Positions 1 to 9,138 of a stretch of 64,000 bases of DNA are shown here, piece after piece (within the stretch, counting starts at the first letter, position 1; every line of letters begins with the position of its first letter). The DNA lies in assembly GCF_001580995.1 (NCBI RefSeq), contig NZ_LHZU01000145.1, forward strand, positions 62,001 to 126,000. The letters are read 5' to 3'. The position numbers and the translations under genes were made by a program. The notes under the pieces were generated by a model. That model ran no database searches and had not been told where the DNA came from. It saw nothing but the letters and a program-made list of their open reading frames with translations. The DNA is from Acetobacter senegalensis (GTDB lineage: Bacteria; Pseudomonadota; Alphaproteobacteria; Acetobacterales; Acetobacteraceae).

Positions 1-308
1 GCCATCAGAACGCGATCAAGCGGGTCAATCGCTTTGCCATCATAGAGATCAGCAATGTGCTGATGCCATGCGTCCAGACGGGCCTTGCGCTCTTCCATGG
101 GTTCATACCCATCGGCAATGTCATCCACTACGCGGCAGAAGGCATAGATGGCGTACATGCCGTAGCGGCGCATGGGGGGCAGAATGCGCATACCGGCGGC
201 AAAGGATGTGCCAGCCTGTTTTACTGTGCTTTCTACCCACGCCAGATCAGCAGGATCACACCCAAGCGGGGTTGGCTTGTCATGCGTCTGGATGTCTTCG
301 GCTGTCAC
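1..308 (-). CDS. hpnD: Presqualene diphosphate synthase HpnD (partial, runs off the left edge)
   Basis: This is the N-terminal part of a squalene/phytoene synthase family protein, continuing beyond base 1. It is read on the minus strand from a GTG at 306-308, preceded by GGTGGAAAG at a usable distance; an upstream ATG frame is closed by a stop. About 102 residues are visible. They include the first aspartate-rich motif, DDIAD, near residues 62-66, which in this family binds the magnesium-diphosphate of farnesyl diphosphate. In bacterial hopanoid pathways HpnD condenses two farnesyl diphosphates to presqualene diphosphate. It lies 72 bp downstream of hpnC in the same direction. The HpnD rather than HpnC assignment rests on gene order and on the N-terminal sequence; both belong to one superfamily. 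Confidence 0.88.
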   Translation of the reverse strand, partial: MTAEDIQTHDKPTPLGCDPADLAWVESTVKQAGTSFAAGMRILPPMRRYGMYAIYAFCRVVDDIADGYEPMEERKARLDAWHQHIADLYDGKAIDPLDRVLM

Positions 309-380
309 GCGCTTTCCACCTGTTGGTTCATGGTTGTTCGAAACACGGTCTTTTTACAGAACTTCCGGCAGAGGGAAAGC

Positions 381-1268
381 TCAAGACCATCCCCGCAGGG
401 CCGCAAGGGCTGCATGCATGGCATCAGTCCGTTTCAGGGCAACCCGCCCAGCCAGAGGATCTTCCCGGCGCAGGCGCAGGGTCAGCCGCTTGGCCAGTTC
501 CACAATGGCGGCACATTCCATACGGAAACGGCGGTCTTTAATATGGGAGGGCAGCGTGGAGGCCTGACGGTTGAGATTGTCCACACCATCCAGCAGGGTA
601 TTGAAGACGCGGCGCAGGCGCGGGCTGGTGCGTCCGGCCAGAATGTCCTCCTGCGATGCTCCGGCCAGCGCCAGCATGTCTGACGGCAGGTAGCAGCGTT
701 TCAGCCGGATCAGGTCTCCCTGACAGTCCTGTAAATGGTTCAGAATCTGGAGAGAGGTGCACAGCGCATCAGATGCCGGGAAAGCATTGAGGCTTTCACG
801 GTGCAACTGAATAAGGAAGCGCCCGACAGGATTGGCGGAATATTTGCAGTAGCGCAGCAGGTCATCCCACGTTTTGTATTCCACCCCGCGAGAATCATCC
901 CGGAAGGCGATGATCAGATCTGTTGCGGTTTCAAAGGGAACCCCAGTGCGAGTGAGAGAGGCCCGGAGCACGGCGGCACTCATGGAGTCCTGTCGTGTAA
1001 TGGCTTCCCGCTTGCCCAGAAGAACGTCTTCCATGGCGTTCAGGCGGGCCAGCTTTTCCTCTGGTGTCAGGGTTTCACAGTCCGCAATGTCATCAATCAC
1101 GCGGGCGTAGGCGTAATAGGCATGCACATGCGGGCGCAGCGCCTTGCTGATCAGCAGGGAGCCAACAGGAAAATTCTCGTCAGACGCACCCTTGCCGGAG
1201 GAAACGTCTGCCGTGCCCCATACAGATGATGTCTCGGTCATGCTCGGCTCTGCGCGGTTGGCTATCAT
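381..1268 (-). CDS. hpnC: Squalene synthase-family protein HpnC (hopanoid biosynthesis)
   Basis: A 295-residue squalene/phytoene synthase family enzyme. Both aspartate-rich motifs are visible: DDIAD at about residues 59-63 and LQDCQGD at about 179-185. In the HpnCDE route, HpnC converts presqualene diphosphate to hydroxysqualene, which HpnE reduces to squalene for cyclisation to hopene. The start at 1268 has AAGG upstream. A second in-frame ATG at 1241 (MTETSS) would remove nine residues and cannot be excluded. It lies between hpnB (151 bp upstream) and hpnD (72 bp downstream), all on the minus strand, so a single hpnA-B-C-D transcript is likely. Confidence 0.9.
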   Translation of the reverse strand: MIANRAEPSMTETSSVWGTADVSSGKGASDENFPVGSLLISKALRPHVHAYYAYARVIDDIADCETLTPEEKLARLNAMEDVLLGKREAITRQDSMSAAVLRASLTRTGVPFETATDLIIAFRDDSRGVEYKTWDDLLRYCKYSANPVGRFLIQLHRESLNAFPASDALCTSLQILNHLQDCQGDLIRLKRCYLPSDMLALAGASQEDILAGRTSPRLRRVFNTLLDGVDNLNRQASTLPSHIKDRRFRMECAAIVELAKRLTLRLRREDPLAGRVALKRTDAMHAALAALRGWS

Positions 1269-1419
1269 GAAGCGGACCTTTACACCCTCTGTTCAGGCGT
1301 GCCTACTCCTTGCGCGTGCAGACAGATTTTCTGGCCGGGTCCCGGGTTGAAGCAGGACCGGGTTTTCGCCTGCCCTGTGGTGTTGGGGTATTGCTCCGCC
1401 TGTTCTGCTTGGGGTGGGG

Positions 1420-2658
1420 TTACCGGCCGGGGCCGGCACCCCGCTGGGCGGAGCGAATCGGCTCTTCCTGCGGCGCAGGGACTTGGCTAATGCGGCCATC
1501 ATTGGGAATAGCTTCCCGATAGGCGCGATTTTTCCACACCACACCACGCCCACAGTAATGATTGACCGCAGAACCGATGGTGGCCGCTGTGTAGAAAAGC
1601 GCCACAAACGGCAGGGTCAGTGCCCACAAGGGGGAGAGACGGAAACGCCGCAGGGTTGGCACGAAGGAGCCGATGGAGACCAACCATGTGGCCGCCCCGA
1701 CCCAGGGGGCCAGACCGTGACCAAACAGCGCAATAACGCCCGGTGCCACCCACACCACGCACATGGCGAGAACCGTGAGCACCAGCAACACGGGCGAAAA
1801 ACGAAGCTGCACATAAGCGGTGCGGGCAATCATGCGCCAGACATCAGCCACATACGGATAAGGGCGGATGGATTTGGCGAGGCAAGAATGACCCAGATAC
1901 AGCCGTCCTCCGGCCTGTTTGACGCACATGGCCAATGTGCAGTCATCAATCAACGCACCTTTCAGTGCGGCAATTCCGCCGATTTCGGCCAATGTGTCGC
2001 GCCGGATCAGAATGGTGCCTCCTGCAGCGCCAGCGGTGCGGCTTTCAGGGTCATTGACCTTGGCGAAGGGGTAGAGCAGCGCGAAAAAGAAGACAAAGGC
2101 CGGAACCAGAGCGCGCTCAGGCAGACTTTCACACTGTAGCTCCACCATCTCAGAAACCATGTGCAAGGCATCTGTCTGGGCTTTGGCGACCAGAGTGGAG
2201 ACATGGGTCGGTGCGTGGACGATATCTGCGTCTGTCAGCAGGATATAGCCGGTGTCCTGTTCCTGTTGTCGACGGGCTTCCGCCACACCCTGCGCCACGG
2301 CCCAGAGCTTGCCGCTCCAGCCGGGAGATGGGTCGGCACCATCAAGAACTGTAAGCCGCCCCATGGGGTCTGGAAGGCTGCGAGCAAGGGCCCCCGTATC
2401 GTCCTCGCTGCGATCATTGACCAGAATGAGAGAGAGCTTGCCGGGATAATCCTGCTGTAACAGGGAACCCAGCGCAGCTTCAATGCCTTCGGCCTCGTCA
2501 CGTGCTGGAATGACCACTGTGACACTGGGGGCAATATCCGCAGGGGTATGAGAGGGGTTGGCAGGGCGGAGAATGGGCCCGCCCTGCCAGAATTTACCGT
2601 GGAAAAAGATGAGCCCGAACCAGATGAGCGCGGAGAGAACAGCCAGGCCGAAAACCAT
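1420..2658 (-). CDS. hpnB: Hopanoid-associated glycosyltransferase HpnB
   Basis: A 412-residue membrane glycosyltransferase of family 2. A hydrophobic segment at residues 1-20 is followed by a GT-A domain opening with VTVVIPARDEAEGIEAAL, a DADIV metal/nucleotide-sugar motif near residue 145, and several hydrophobic helices after about residue 285. The family is named for its repeated presence in hopanoid loci; its acceptor is not firmly established, though a role in hopanoid side-chain or glycolipid modification is assumed. It starts only 12 bp after hpnA stops, which supports co-transcription. The C-terminal tail after about residue 385 is hydrophilic and Pro/Arg rich. Confidence 0.88.
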   Translation of the reverse strand: MVFGLAVLSALIWFGLIFFHGKFWQGGPILRPANPSHTPADIAPSVTVVIPARDEAEGIEAALGSLLQQDYPGKLSLILVNDRSEDDTGALARSLPDPMGRLTVLDGADPSPGWSGKLWAVAQGVAEARRQQEQDTGYILLTDADIVHAPTHVSTLVAKAQTDALHMVSEMVELQCESLPERALVPAFVFFFALLYPFAKVNDPESRTAGAAGGTILIRRDTLAEIGGIAALKGALIDDCTLAMCVKQAGGRLYLGHSCLAKSIRPYPYVADVWRMIARTAYVQLRFSPVLLVLTVLAMCVVWVAPGVIALFGHGLAPWVGAATWLVSIGSFVPTLRRFRLSPLWALTLPFVALFYTAATIGSAVNHYCGRGVVWKNRAYREAIPNDGRISQVPAPQEEPIRSAQRGAGPGR

Positions 2659-2670
2659 CCCTCAGCCTCC

Positions 2671-3666
2671 TTATTTCAGCATTCCATTATTACGGAACCA
2701 GGTAATGGCGTCTTCCACCGCCTTGCGGGCAGGGCGAGGGGAATAGCCCAGTTCCTTGATGGCTTTTTCTGATGAAAAGAACATTTTCTTGCGGGACATG
2801 GCCAGCATCTCACGCGTAACGCGCGGAGAGAACCCAAAAGAACGGGAAAGCCATTCTGAAACAATGGCAACAGGCCAGATCACTTCCTGCGGCAGACGGA
2901 TGCGCGGCGGTGGCACATGGGCAATTTCAGACACCATGGCGAACAGGTCTCGCAGTAGATAGTTTTCTCCGCCCAGAATGTATTTTTCGCCAATGGTGCC
3001 GCGTTCGAGGGCCAGAGCATGGCCTTCTGCCACATCATCCACGTGCACAATGTTCACGCCCGTATCCACGTAGGCGGGCATGCGGCCCGCTGCGCAGTCC
3101 AGAATCATCTGGCCTGTCGGTGTCGGCCGGATATCGCGCGGGCCAACGGGTGTGGACGGGTTCACAATAACGGCGGGCAGGCCGTTTTCCTGCACCAGGC
3201 GCAGAACTTCCTGTTCCGCACGATATTTTGAACGCTTGTAGATGCCAATGACGCCATGCTCTTGCACAGGAGTCTCTTCATCCGATTCCGTACCGTCGCC
3301 AATCAGGCCCAGTGCCGCAACGGAGGAACAATAGACAATGCGTTCAACGCCAGCTTTCTGCGCTGCCAGCATCAGCAGGCGCGTGCCTTCTACATTGGCC
3401 GTCATCATGGGGGCGGGATCAGGCACCCACAGGCGGTAATCAGCAGCAACATGAAACACATAGCGGCAGCCTTCCACCGCGCGGGCGAAGGTTTCCGGGC
3501 GGGACAGATCACCATCCACCAGTTCGGCCGGAATATCGGCAATGTTGCGGCGATCGCTGCCTTCACGCACCATCAGTCTCAGGGTGTGGCCGCGTTCCAG
3601 CAACGTACGGGCTACGGCAGACCCGACAAAACCTGTCGCGCCGGTTACGAGCGTATGGGCGGTCAT
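2671..3666 (-). CDS. hpnA: Hopanoid-associated NAD-dependent sugar epimerase HpnA
   Basis: A 331-residue extended short-chain dehydrogenase. The Rossmann glycine motif is at the N terminus (TLVTGATGFVGSAVA), and the catalytic YxxxK appears as YKRSK near residue 150. The frame is open further upstream, but the ATG at 3666 places the Rossmann motif directly at the N terminus and has GGGAG upstream, so I chose it over 3747. HpnA proteins are found in hopanoid clusters and are predicted to act on nucleotide sugars or on the hopanoid ribosyl side chain; the exact substrate is not settled. It is the first gene of the minus-strand hpnA-B-C-D run. The interval to the divergent hpnL-like gene (3667-3874) should hold both promoters. 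Confidence 0.88.
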   Translation of the reverse strand: MTAHTLVTGATGFVGSAVARTLLERGHTLRLMVREGSDRRNIADIPAELVDGDLSRPETFARAVEGCRYVFHVAADYRLWVPDPAPMMTANVEGTRLLMLAAQKAGVERIVYCSSVAALGLIGDGTESDEETPVQEHGVIGIYKRSKYRAEQEVLRLVQENGLPAVIVNPSTPVGPRDIRPTPTGQMILDCAAGRMPAYVDTGVNIVHVDDVAEGHALALERGTIGEKYILGGENYLLRDLFAMVSEIAHVPPPRIRLPQEVIWPVAIVSEWLSRSFGFSPRVTREMLAMSRKKMFFSSEKAIKELGYSPRPARKAVEDAITWFRNNGMLK

Positions 3667-3874
3667 GAAAGTGCGCTCCCACAAGGGTATAAAAAGGACG
3701 GGTGTGAAACCCGAACGGCTGGATTGTCTCTTTATCCTGCCCTCCAAGGTGGCGCCAGACCCCGTGCTGGTGTAAGTGATCCTCCACTCACGAACAAAGC
3801 CCTCCTGGATGGACTGACTGCCGCCAGGCGCTGGGAGGCCCAGGGGGGCTTCTCGGGCAGATAGAGCTTAGGCC

Positions 3875-4933
3875 TTGAAAAAGCTTACGATTTTTCTCAC
3901 TTTGCTGGGCCTTTTGGCCATTACGGCAGCCATGGCATGGAGCGGTTTTGGCTCTGTGGTTCATGCTGTTATGCGTATTGGTCTGGGCGGCTTTCTTCTG
4001 ATGGTATGCTGCCAGTTGGCGGTGGACGGAGTGCTGGGCCTTGCCTGGCACGCTGCGTTTCCCGAGATTGGTTATCTGCGCCTGCTTGGTGCGCGGATGG
4101 TGCGTGATGCTGCGGCCACCTGTCTGCCGTTCTCCCAGCTTGGGGGAATTGTTATCGGGATTCGGGCCACCTGTTCCGGGCACGGCCTGCATGGGCGTGA
4201 GGCCAGACAGGTCGATCTGCCAGAAGCCGCGTGCGCCAATCTGGTGGATATCACCACGGAAGTGATGGGGCAGGTGGCCTTTGTGCTTCTGGGGGTGGCG
4301 TTTCTGGTGGCCCACCAGCGCAACAGCCCGTTTGTGATGCCTGTCATTATAGGGGCGGTGTTTCTGATTGTCGGCACGGCAGGCTTTATCTGGACCCAAC
4401 GGCATGGTGGCAGCATTTTCCGCCGTTTTGGGGGGATGTTCACCCGCAGTCTGGCGTCTCAGTGGCATGACAGCGTGCTTAATGGCGCGGATGATCTGCA
4501 GGAACGGATGGAAGCAGTATGGGGCCGTCCTGGCCGTATCTGCGCTTCTGCCGCCTACCATCTGGTGGGGTGGCTGGGGAGTGCCGCCATGCTGTGGATG
4601 ACAGCGGGTTTCCTTGGCGCGTCTCTCTCCTTCCCCAACGCGGTGGCTGTTGAGGGTGTGACGTGCGCCATCATGTCACTCGGCTTTCTGGTGCCGGGCA
4701 GTCTGGGTGTGCAGGAAGGAGCCTATATGGCCCTTGGTCATGCCTTTGGAATCGATTCTTCCGTCTCTCTCGGGCTTTCTCTCCTGCGGCGTGGGCGTGA
4801 ACTGGCCATTGGCATTCCGGTGTTGCTGCTGTGGCAGTTCATGGAAGTGCGTGGATTGCGGACCCCAAGCGCCAAGCCCATGCCTAAAACAGAGGTTGGC
4901 TATGTTCCGGCTTCTTCCGTGGTGAAGGAGTGA
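3875..4933 (+). CDS. hpnL: Flippase-like integral membrane protein (HpnL-like)
   Basis: A 352-residue polytopic membrane protein of the UPF0104 / lysylphosphatidylglycerol-synthase transmembrane family, with about eight hydrophobic segments starting at residue 5. Hopanoid loci often carry a member called HpnL, and the divergent hpnA-D genes support that label. The predicted role is lipid or hopanoid translocation; this is inferred, not shown. The start is a TTG at 3875, because an in-frame TAG sits at 3869-3871 and the next ATG would delete the first membrane segment; the ribosome site is weak. The stop overlaps the next frame (GTGA at 4930-4933), indicating coupling to tyrA. Confidence 0.7.
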   Translation: MKKLTIFLTLLGLLAITAAMAWSGFGSVVHAVMRIGLGGFLLMVCCQLAVDGVLGLAWHAAFPEIGYLRLLGARMVRDAAATCLPFSQLGGIVIGIRATCSGHGLHGREARQVDLPEAACANLVDITTEVMGQVAFVLLGVAFLVAHQRNSPFVMPVIIGAVFLIVGTAGFIWTQRHGGSIFRRFGGMFTRSLASQWHDSVLNGADDLQERMEAVWGRPGRICASAAYHLVGWLGSAAMLWMTAGFLGASLSFPNAVAVEGVTCAIMSLGFLVPGSLGVQEGAYMALGHAFGIDSSVSLGLSLLRRGRELAIGIPVLLLWQFMEVRGLRTPSAKPMPKTEVGYVPASSVVKE

Positions 4934-4938
4934 CGGGC

Positions 4939-5886
4939 GTGGCCGATGCGGGGCTTTCCATGCCTGACAACCAGAGTCGTCCCGGTGCGTCAGCGGCGCC
5001 TCTTCCTCCTGTGTTCGAGACGCTGGTGGTGGTCGGGCCGGGGCTGATCGGATCTTCTGTCCTTCGGCGTGCGCGGGAGTTCGGAGGGCTGGCTCGGCGT
5101 GTCATTGCGGTTGATGTTTCGCCAGAGGTCAGGGCACGCGTATCCGAGTTGGGCATAGCAGACGAAGTCATGGCCGATGCTGCCGAGGCTGCAGCCCAAG
5201 CTGATTGTGTCATGCTGTGCGTGCCTGTGGGGGCAATGGGGCCCGTTGCCGCGCAGGTGTTGCCCGCCATGCGTCCGGGTGCGATTCTGACAGAAGTGGG
5301 ATCAACCAAGGTTTCGGTCATAGAAGCCATTACCCCTTATTTGCGGCCCGATGTCCCTTATGTGCCCGCGCACCCAATGGCGGGCACCGAGTTTTCCGGG
5401 CCGGATGCAGGTTTTGCTACGCTATTTGAAAAACGCTGGTGCTTGTTGACCCCGCTGGACAACACACCTGTTGAAGCCGTGGACGCCATTCGCACTTTGT
5501 GGGAGCGGTGTGGGGCACGCTTGAGGGAAATGACCCCGGCGCATCATGACCGTGTTTGCGCCATTGTGAGTCACCTACCGCACCTGCTGGCCTTTACCAT
5601 TTGTGGCACGGCGGATGATCTGGCAGATGAAACGCGCTCGGAAGTGCTGGATTTTGCCGCATCCGGCTTTCGGGATTTTACCCGTATCGCAGCCTCTGAT
5701 CCCATCATGTGGCGCGATATCTTTCTGTTAAACCGGGACGCGCTTCTGGAAATGCTGGCGCGCTTCATGGAAGACGCACAAGCCATGGCACGCGCCATCC
5801 GATGGGGAGATGAAGCGTATATTGTGGACCGCATCGAACGGGGGCGGAAAATCCGCAAAAGCCTGATTGAAAACGAGCAGGCCTAA
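4939..5886 (+). CDS. tyrA: Prephenate/arogenate dehydrogenase
   Basis: A roughly 315-residue NAD(P)-dependent dehydrogenase for tyrosine synthesis, converting prephenate to 4-hydroxyphenylpyruvate or arogenate to tyrosine. Visible marks are the Rossmann motif VVVGPGLIGSS near residue 30, the family signature PAHPMAGTEFSGP near residue 150, and an all-helical C-terminal dimerisation region. Two GTG starts compete: 4930 overlaps the preceding stop but has no room for a ribosome site, whereas 4939 sits 8 nt after GAAGGAG, so I chose 4939. It follows the HpnL-like gene directly. The specificity for prephenate versus arogenate cannot be read from the sequence. Confidence 0.9.
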   Translation: MADAGLSMPDNQSRPGASAAPLPPVFETLVVVGPGLIGSSVLRRAREFGGLARRVIAVDVSPEVRARVSELGIADEVMADAAEAAAQADCVMLCVPVGAMGPVAAQVLPAMRPGAILTEVGSTKVSVIEAITPYLRPDVPYVPAHPMAGTEFSGPDAGFATLFEKRWCLLTPLDNTPVEAVDAIRTLWERCGARLREMTPAHHDRVCAIVSHLPHLLAFTICGTADDLADETRSEVLDFAASGFRDFTRIAASDPIMWRDIFLLNRDALLEMLARFMEDAQAMARAIRWGDEAYIVDRIERGRKIRKSLIENEQA

Positions 5887-6065
5887 GACGTGCCGCCGTT
5901 AGACGCCGTGTGAAAAGTCAGCCCGCACAGGAGCCGAAAGGCTGAGTTGAAAGCGTGATGGAGCGGGGCCATCGGGACGAGTATCCAACATCCTCGGTCC
6001 CAAACAGATTTGTGGGGCCGGCTTGCCAGATGTTTCAAACTGCTCTCGTGTAGAACGGACGTATC

Positions 6066-6863
6066 TCAGGTAGGCTGGCCGAAGGCTTTGATACGGAGCG
6101 CATCCAGGCGCTTGTGATTTTTGTCCGCCATGGGATTGAGATCCAGCATTTTCTGCCAGGCTTTCAGCGCAGCCTGACCATCATTGCGGTGCTCTTCAAC
6201 TGTTGTCAGCAGGTTCCAGCTCTGGGCATCTTTCGGGTCCCGCTGGAGGGCCGCACCCAGATCCTGCACGGCTCCAGCCAGATCACCGGCGACCAGACGC
6301 ATCTGGGCGCGTGAGCGCCAGAGAATGGCCTGGTCTGGCTGGAGAGCTATGGCGTCTCCCATATCGTCCACAGCGTTATCTGGTTTTTCCGCAGACACAT
6401 CTTTCTGTGCACGACGCAGTAGAAGCTGAGTTGTGGGGGAAAGCCCGGCAGAACGAAGGGTTTCCAGCATGTCTTCCAGCGTATGGGCTTCTTCTGGCGT
6501 CTTGGCGTGGGCAAGCTGGTCTGCCAACAGGCCGATCCGGTCCTGACGGGTCAGTTTCTTGGCAGAAGGTGCAGAAGGCTTGTTATCGTGGCTGCTCTGC
6601 TGAGGTGATGTAGCCGCGGGCGGAGGCGTGGGAGCCTTGGACGGGGCGGAGGAAGGGGCTGAGCCAGCAGAAGCAGGTGGATGTGCCGTGGAAGTGGGGG
6701 CCGCCACTATCTGCCCGGCAGAGGCAAGCAGGCAGGAACCAGCCATGAGGAGTATCAGAAAACGGGAGCGCAAATGCAAAAACCCGTTTCTCCGGCGTGC
6801 GGAAAAACGGGTTGCGCGCATGTCATGCGTCAAACGCCAGCCGGAAGAGGCCGGAGATGGCAT
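6066..6863 (-). CDS. Exported TPR-repeat protein
   Basis: A 265-residue protein with an Arg-rich N terminus and a hydrophobic stretch at about residues 33-52, consistent with a signal peptide or anchor. A Pro/Ser/Ala-rich linker follows (about 55-100), then TPR-type helical repeats over roughly residues 130-255 (for example the segments around AIALQPDQAILW and ALQRDPKDAQSW). It begins 3 bp after the stop of rpmJ, so the two are probably transcribed together. AGGG lies about 10 nt before the chosen ATG; an internal ATG at 6821 is possible. TPR repeats suggest a protein-binding scaffold in the periplasm; no specific partner is evident. Confidence 0.75.
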   Translation of the reverse strand: MPSPASSGWRLTHDMRATRFSARRRNGFLHLRSRFLILLMAGSCLLASAGQIVAAPTSTAHPPASAGSAPSSAPSKAPTPPPAATSPQQSSHDNKPSAPSAKKLTRQDRIGLLADQLAHAKTPEEAHTLEDMLETLRSAGLSPTTQLLLRRAQKDVSAEKPDNAVDDMGDAIALQPDQAILWRSRAQMRLVAGDLAGAVQDLGAALQRDPKDAQSWNLLTTVEEHRNDGQAALKAWQKMLDLNPMADKNHKRLDALRIKAFGQPT

Positions 6864-6866
6864 GGA

Positions 6867-6992
6867 TCAGCCCTGACGAGCCTTCATGCGGGGGTTCTTC
6901 TTGTTGATGACGTAAACCCGGCCGCGACGCCGCACGACACGGCAATCTTTATCGCGCACCTTGGCTGACTTCAGGCTGTTTCTGATTTTCAT
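6867..6992 (-). CDS. rpmJ: 50S ribosomal protein bL36
   Basis: A 41-residue protein beginning [20 protein letters not shown] and ending [10 protein letters not shown]. This is the 41-residue form of bL36 that lacks the full zinc-binding Cys/His set; only one cysteine remains. It is very basic and conserved throughout. The frame is open upstream, but the family length and the ATG at 6992 with GGAG about 14 nt upstream fix the start. It is followed after 3 bp by the TPR gene and preceded, 136 bp away, by the end of oxyR on the same strand. Confidence 0.95.
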   Translation of the reverse strand: MKIRNSLKSAKVRDKDCRVVRRRGRVYVINKKNPRMKARQG

Positions 6993-7128
6993 GGCCCGTT
7001 TTACTCCGCCGATGCTTAAGGAACTGGAAACAAGTTGAGTGGGCACATACCGGTCCCGCCTGTACGAGTCAATGTTTCTCAAGGGTTCCAGACGGAATTT
7101 CTTCTTCTGGGGCTGGTTTCTTGCCGTT

Positions 7129-8115
7129 TTATTTGGATCTGGCCGTGTCTTTTTTCCCGATTGCGGAAAGGTCCGGCCTGGGTGTTTCCCGGTTGGCGGG
7201 CGCAAGGGTGGCAAAAGCTGAAGCCAGAGTATGGAAATCCGCCGCGCGCGGGGATCGGGGGCGCCATGCCAGCCCGATGGTGCGCCACACCGGACCGCCG
7301 GAAAGCGGGCGGGCGACAACACGATGATTCTGAAGAAGGCCGTTCTCAATAGCCAATGCGGGCACGACCCCAATGCCCAGAGACAGTTCCACCATTTCAA
7401 CCATGGTCTGGAGCGATGTGGCTGTGAATGTGGAGTCGCCTTCTCCGTCCGAACTGTCCCATCCTCGGCCCTGGCGGCAGACAGCGAGCGTCTGCTCCCG
7501 CAGGCAGTGGCCGTCTTCCATCATGATCATGCGCTGGTTTTCCAGGCGCTCCACTGGCACATGCGTGAGGTGGCTCAGGTCGTGGCCTTCCGGCATGACA
7601 ACATGAAACGGGTCCTGCCACAGAGGGAGCGTTTCCGTGCCATCACACAGGCAGGGCATGGCCAGCACCAGCATATCCAGCCGCCCGAGGGACAGTTTCT
7701 CCAAGAGATGTTCGGTTGTGTCTTCTGTCAGGGAGAGCACAATCTGAGGGAAGCGCAGCCGGATGATTTTGACCAGCGGCGTCAGGAGAAAAGGGCCAAT
7801 TGTCGGAATAATACCTAGCCGTAGCGCGCCTGTCAGTGGTGTACGGGCGGCAGCGGCCAGTTGCGGCACGGCTTCCAGCGCTTCCAGCGCCTGCCGGCCC
7901 TTATTGGCAATGTCATGCCCCAGTGGTGTGAAGACCACTTTCTTTCCCACAGTGCGGTCCAGAAGTTGGGCGTCAAGCTGGCGTTCGAGCGCCATGATGC
8001 CTGCCGAAAGCGTGGATTGCGTCACGGCGCAGGCTGCCGCCGCCCTGCCAAAATGACGGAGTTCTGAAAGGGCAATCAGGTAGCGAAGTTGCTGGGCAGA
8101 AGGGAGGGGAAGCAT
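7129..8115 (-). CDS. oxyR: Peroxide-sensing LysR-type regulator OxyR
   Basis: A 328-residue LysR-family activator. The winged-helix DNA-binding domain is at about residues 5-65 and the substrate-binding-like domain follows. The redox pair typical of OxyR is present: [13 protein letters not shown] gives Cys204 and Cys213, nine residues apart as in E. coli OxyR Cys199/Cys208. The ATG at 8115 has GAGG 8 nt upstream and is preferred to the GTG at 8127. It is divergent from ahpC, the classic arrangement for an OxyR target, and an inverted repeat lies between them. Oxidation should form the disulfide and switch on ahpC-ahpD. Confidence 0.95.
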   Translation of the reverse strand: MLPLPSAQQLRYLIALSELRHFGRAAAACAVTQSTLSAGIMALERQLDAQLLDRTVGKKVVFTPLGHDIANKGRQALEALEAVPQLAAAARTPLTGALRLGIIPTIGPFLLTPLVKIIRLRFPQIVLSLTEDTTEHLLEKLSLGRLDMLVLAMPCLCDGTETLPLWQDPFHVVMPEGHDLSHLTHVPVERLENQRMIMMEDGHCLREQTLAVCRQGRGWDSSDGEGDSTFTATSLQTMVEMVELSLGIGVVPALAIENGLLQNHRVVARPLSGGPVWRTIGLAWRPRSPRAADFHTLASAFATLAPANRETPRPDLSAIGKKDTARSK

Positions 8116-8190
8116 GGCAGACCTCACACGTTTACGGCTGGCAGCAGATGCGCAGACATGATTCTCTTTTGAAGAACAGGAGGGGGATTG

Positions 8191-8225
8191 TTAATCGATC
8201 ATTCCGATTGTTTTGATATAAAATA
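8191..8225. promoter_or_regulatory. Candidate OxyR operator and ahpC promoter
   Basis: Between the divergent oxyR and ahpC genes lies the inverted repeat ATCG-N7-CGAT at 8194-8208. Its half-site spacing equals that of the OxyR consensus ATAG-N7-CTAT. A TATA-rich stretch, GATATAAAAT, follows at 8215-8224 and could hold the -10 box for ahpC. The geometry fits an activator site just upstream of the core promoter. The half-site bases differ from the E. coli consensus, so this is an inference. Confidence 0.45.
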
Positions 8226-8324
8226 TTCATTGGCATGAATGGACGCATCGCGCCATAGATACTTCCGCGGCAGCGGTGCGCATGTGCCGCTGTAACATAT
8301 GCCCAACATATAAGGAGCAATCTG

Positions 8325-8867
8325 ATGCTGACCGTTGGTGATAAATTTCCGAGCTTTGATCTGACTGCTGTTCCGGGTGGTCCCGAAGGGCTGAAGGGCG
8401 AATTCGTTCAGATTTCTGATAAGTCTGACGCTGGCAAATGGAAGGTTGTCTTCTTCTGGCCGAAAGACTTCACGTTCGTTTGCCCCACGGAAATCGTGGC
8501 ATTTGGCAAGTTGTCCAAAGACTTCGCTGATCGTGATGCCGTTGTTTACGGTGTGTCCATCGATAGCGAATTCGTGCACCTTAACTGGCGCCTGCACAAC
8601 GAAGACCTGAAGGATCTCTCGATCCCGATGCTGGCTGACATCAAGCGTGAGCTGACAGAAGGCACAGGCGTGATGGCGAAGGATGCCGGTGTGGCCCTGC
8701 GCGCAACCTTTGTTGTGGACCCGCACGGCGTCATTCGCCACGTGTCCGTGAACGATCTGTCCGTGGGCCGTAACCCGCAGGAAATCGTGCGTATTCTGGA
8801 TGGCCTGCAGAGCGACGAACTGTGTCCCTGCAACTGGAAGAAGGGTGACGACTTCATCAAAGTCTGA
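8325..8867 (+). CDS. ahpC: Alkyl hydroperoxide reductase AhpC (peroxiredoxin)
   Basis: A 180-residue 2-Cys peroxiredoxin that reduces hydrogen peroxide, organic peroxides and peroxynitrite. The peroxidatic cysteine is Cys53 in FVCPTE. The C terminus has two cysteines in ELCPCNW (Cys167, Cys169), the three-cysteine pattern of mycobacterial AhpC that is recycled by AhpD rather than by AhpF. The downstream ahpD agrees with this. A strong ribosome site, AAGGAG, lies just before the ATG at 8325. It is divergent from oxyR and probably OxyR-activated. Confidence 0.96.
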   Translation: MLTVGDKFPSFDLTAVPGGPEGLKGEFVQISDKSDAGKWKVVFFWPKDFTFVCPTEIVAFGKLSKDFADRDAVVYGVSIDSEFVHLNWRLHNEDLKDLSIPMLADIKRELTEGTGVMAKDAGVALRATFVVDPHGVIRHVSVNDLSVGRNPQEIVRILDGLQSDELCPCNWKKGDDFIKV

Positions 8868-8883
8868 TCCTTCTGCTTTATCA

Positions 8884-8920
8884 GCCAGATCATGCTGTCT
8901 CTGATGGTTTTTGATCTGGC
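8884..8920 (+). other. Hairpin between ahpC and ahpD
   Basis: GCCAGATCA (8884-8892) and TGATCTGGC (8912-8920) form a perfect 9-bp stem with a 19-nt loop, 16 nt after the ahpC stop. No T-run follows, so it is not a canonical terminator. It may stabilise the ahpC part of the message or partly reduce read-through into ahpD. Confidence 0.4.
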
Positions 8921-9138
8921 GGTTGTCTTCGTGGCGATTTCGGTCTGCTGCGAAGGCAACGCTTCCGGTTTGCCTGCCCTGTGATGGGACGGCAGCCCGA
9001 GCAGTCTGCTCCATGCGGGTTTGTACTGCGGCCCTGCGCCCTGCTTTCCCGAATGCTGAGAGTGCCTGATGTCCGGTAAGTTTTCCCGGTAGAAGGTGTC
9101 TCGTTTCCCCTACTTCTTTAATTTCTGCGGATTGACCC

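Noticed and set aside
1414-2139. 241-residue plus-strand frame over hpnB
   Set aside because: Gly/His/Gln-rich antisense shadow of the glycosyltransferase.
5887-6065. Possible riboswitch or structured RNA between tyrA and the TPR gene
   Set aside because: Short palindromic pieces exist, but I found no match to a riboswitch core and no adjacent gene start that it would control.
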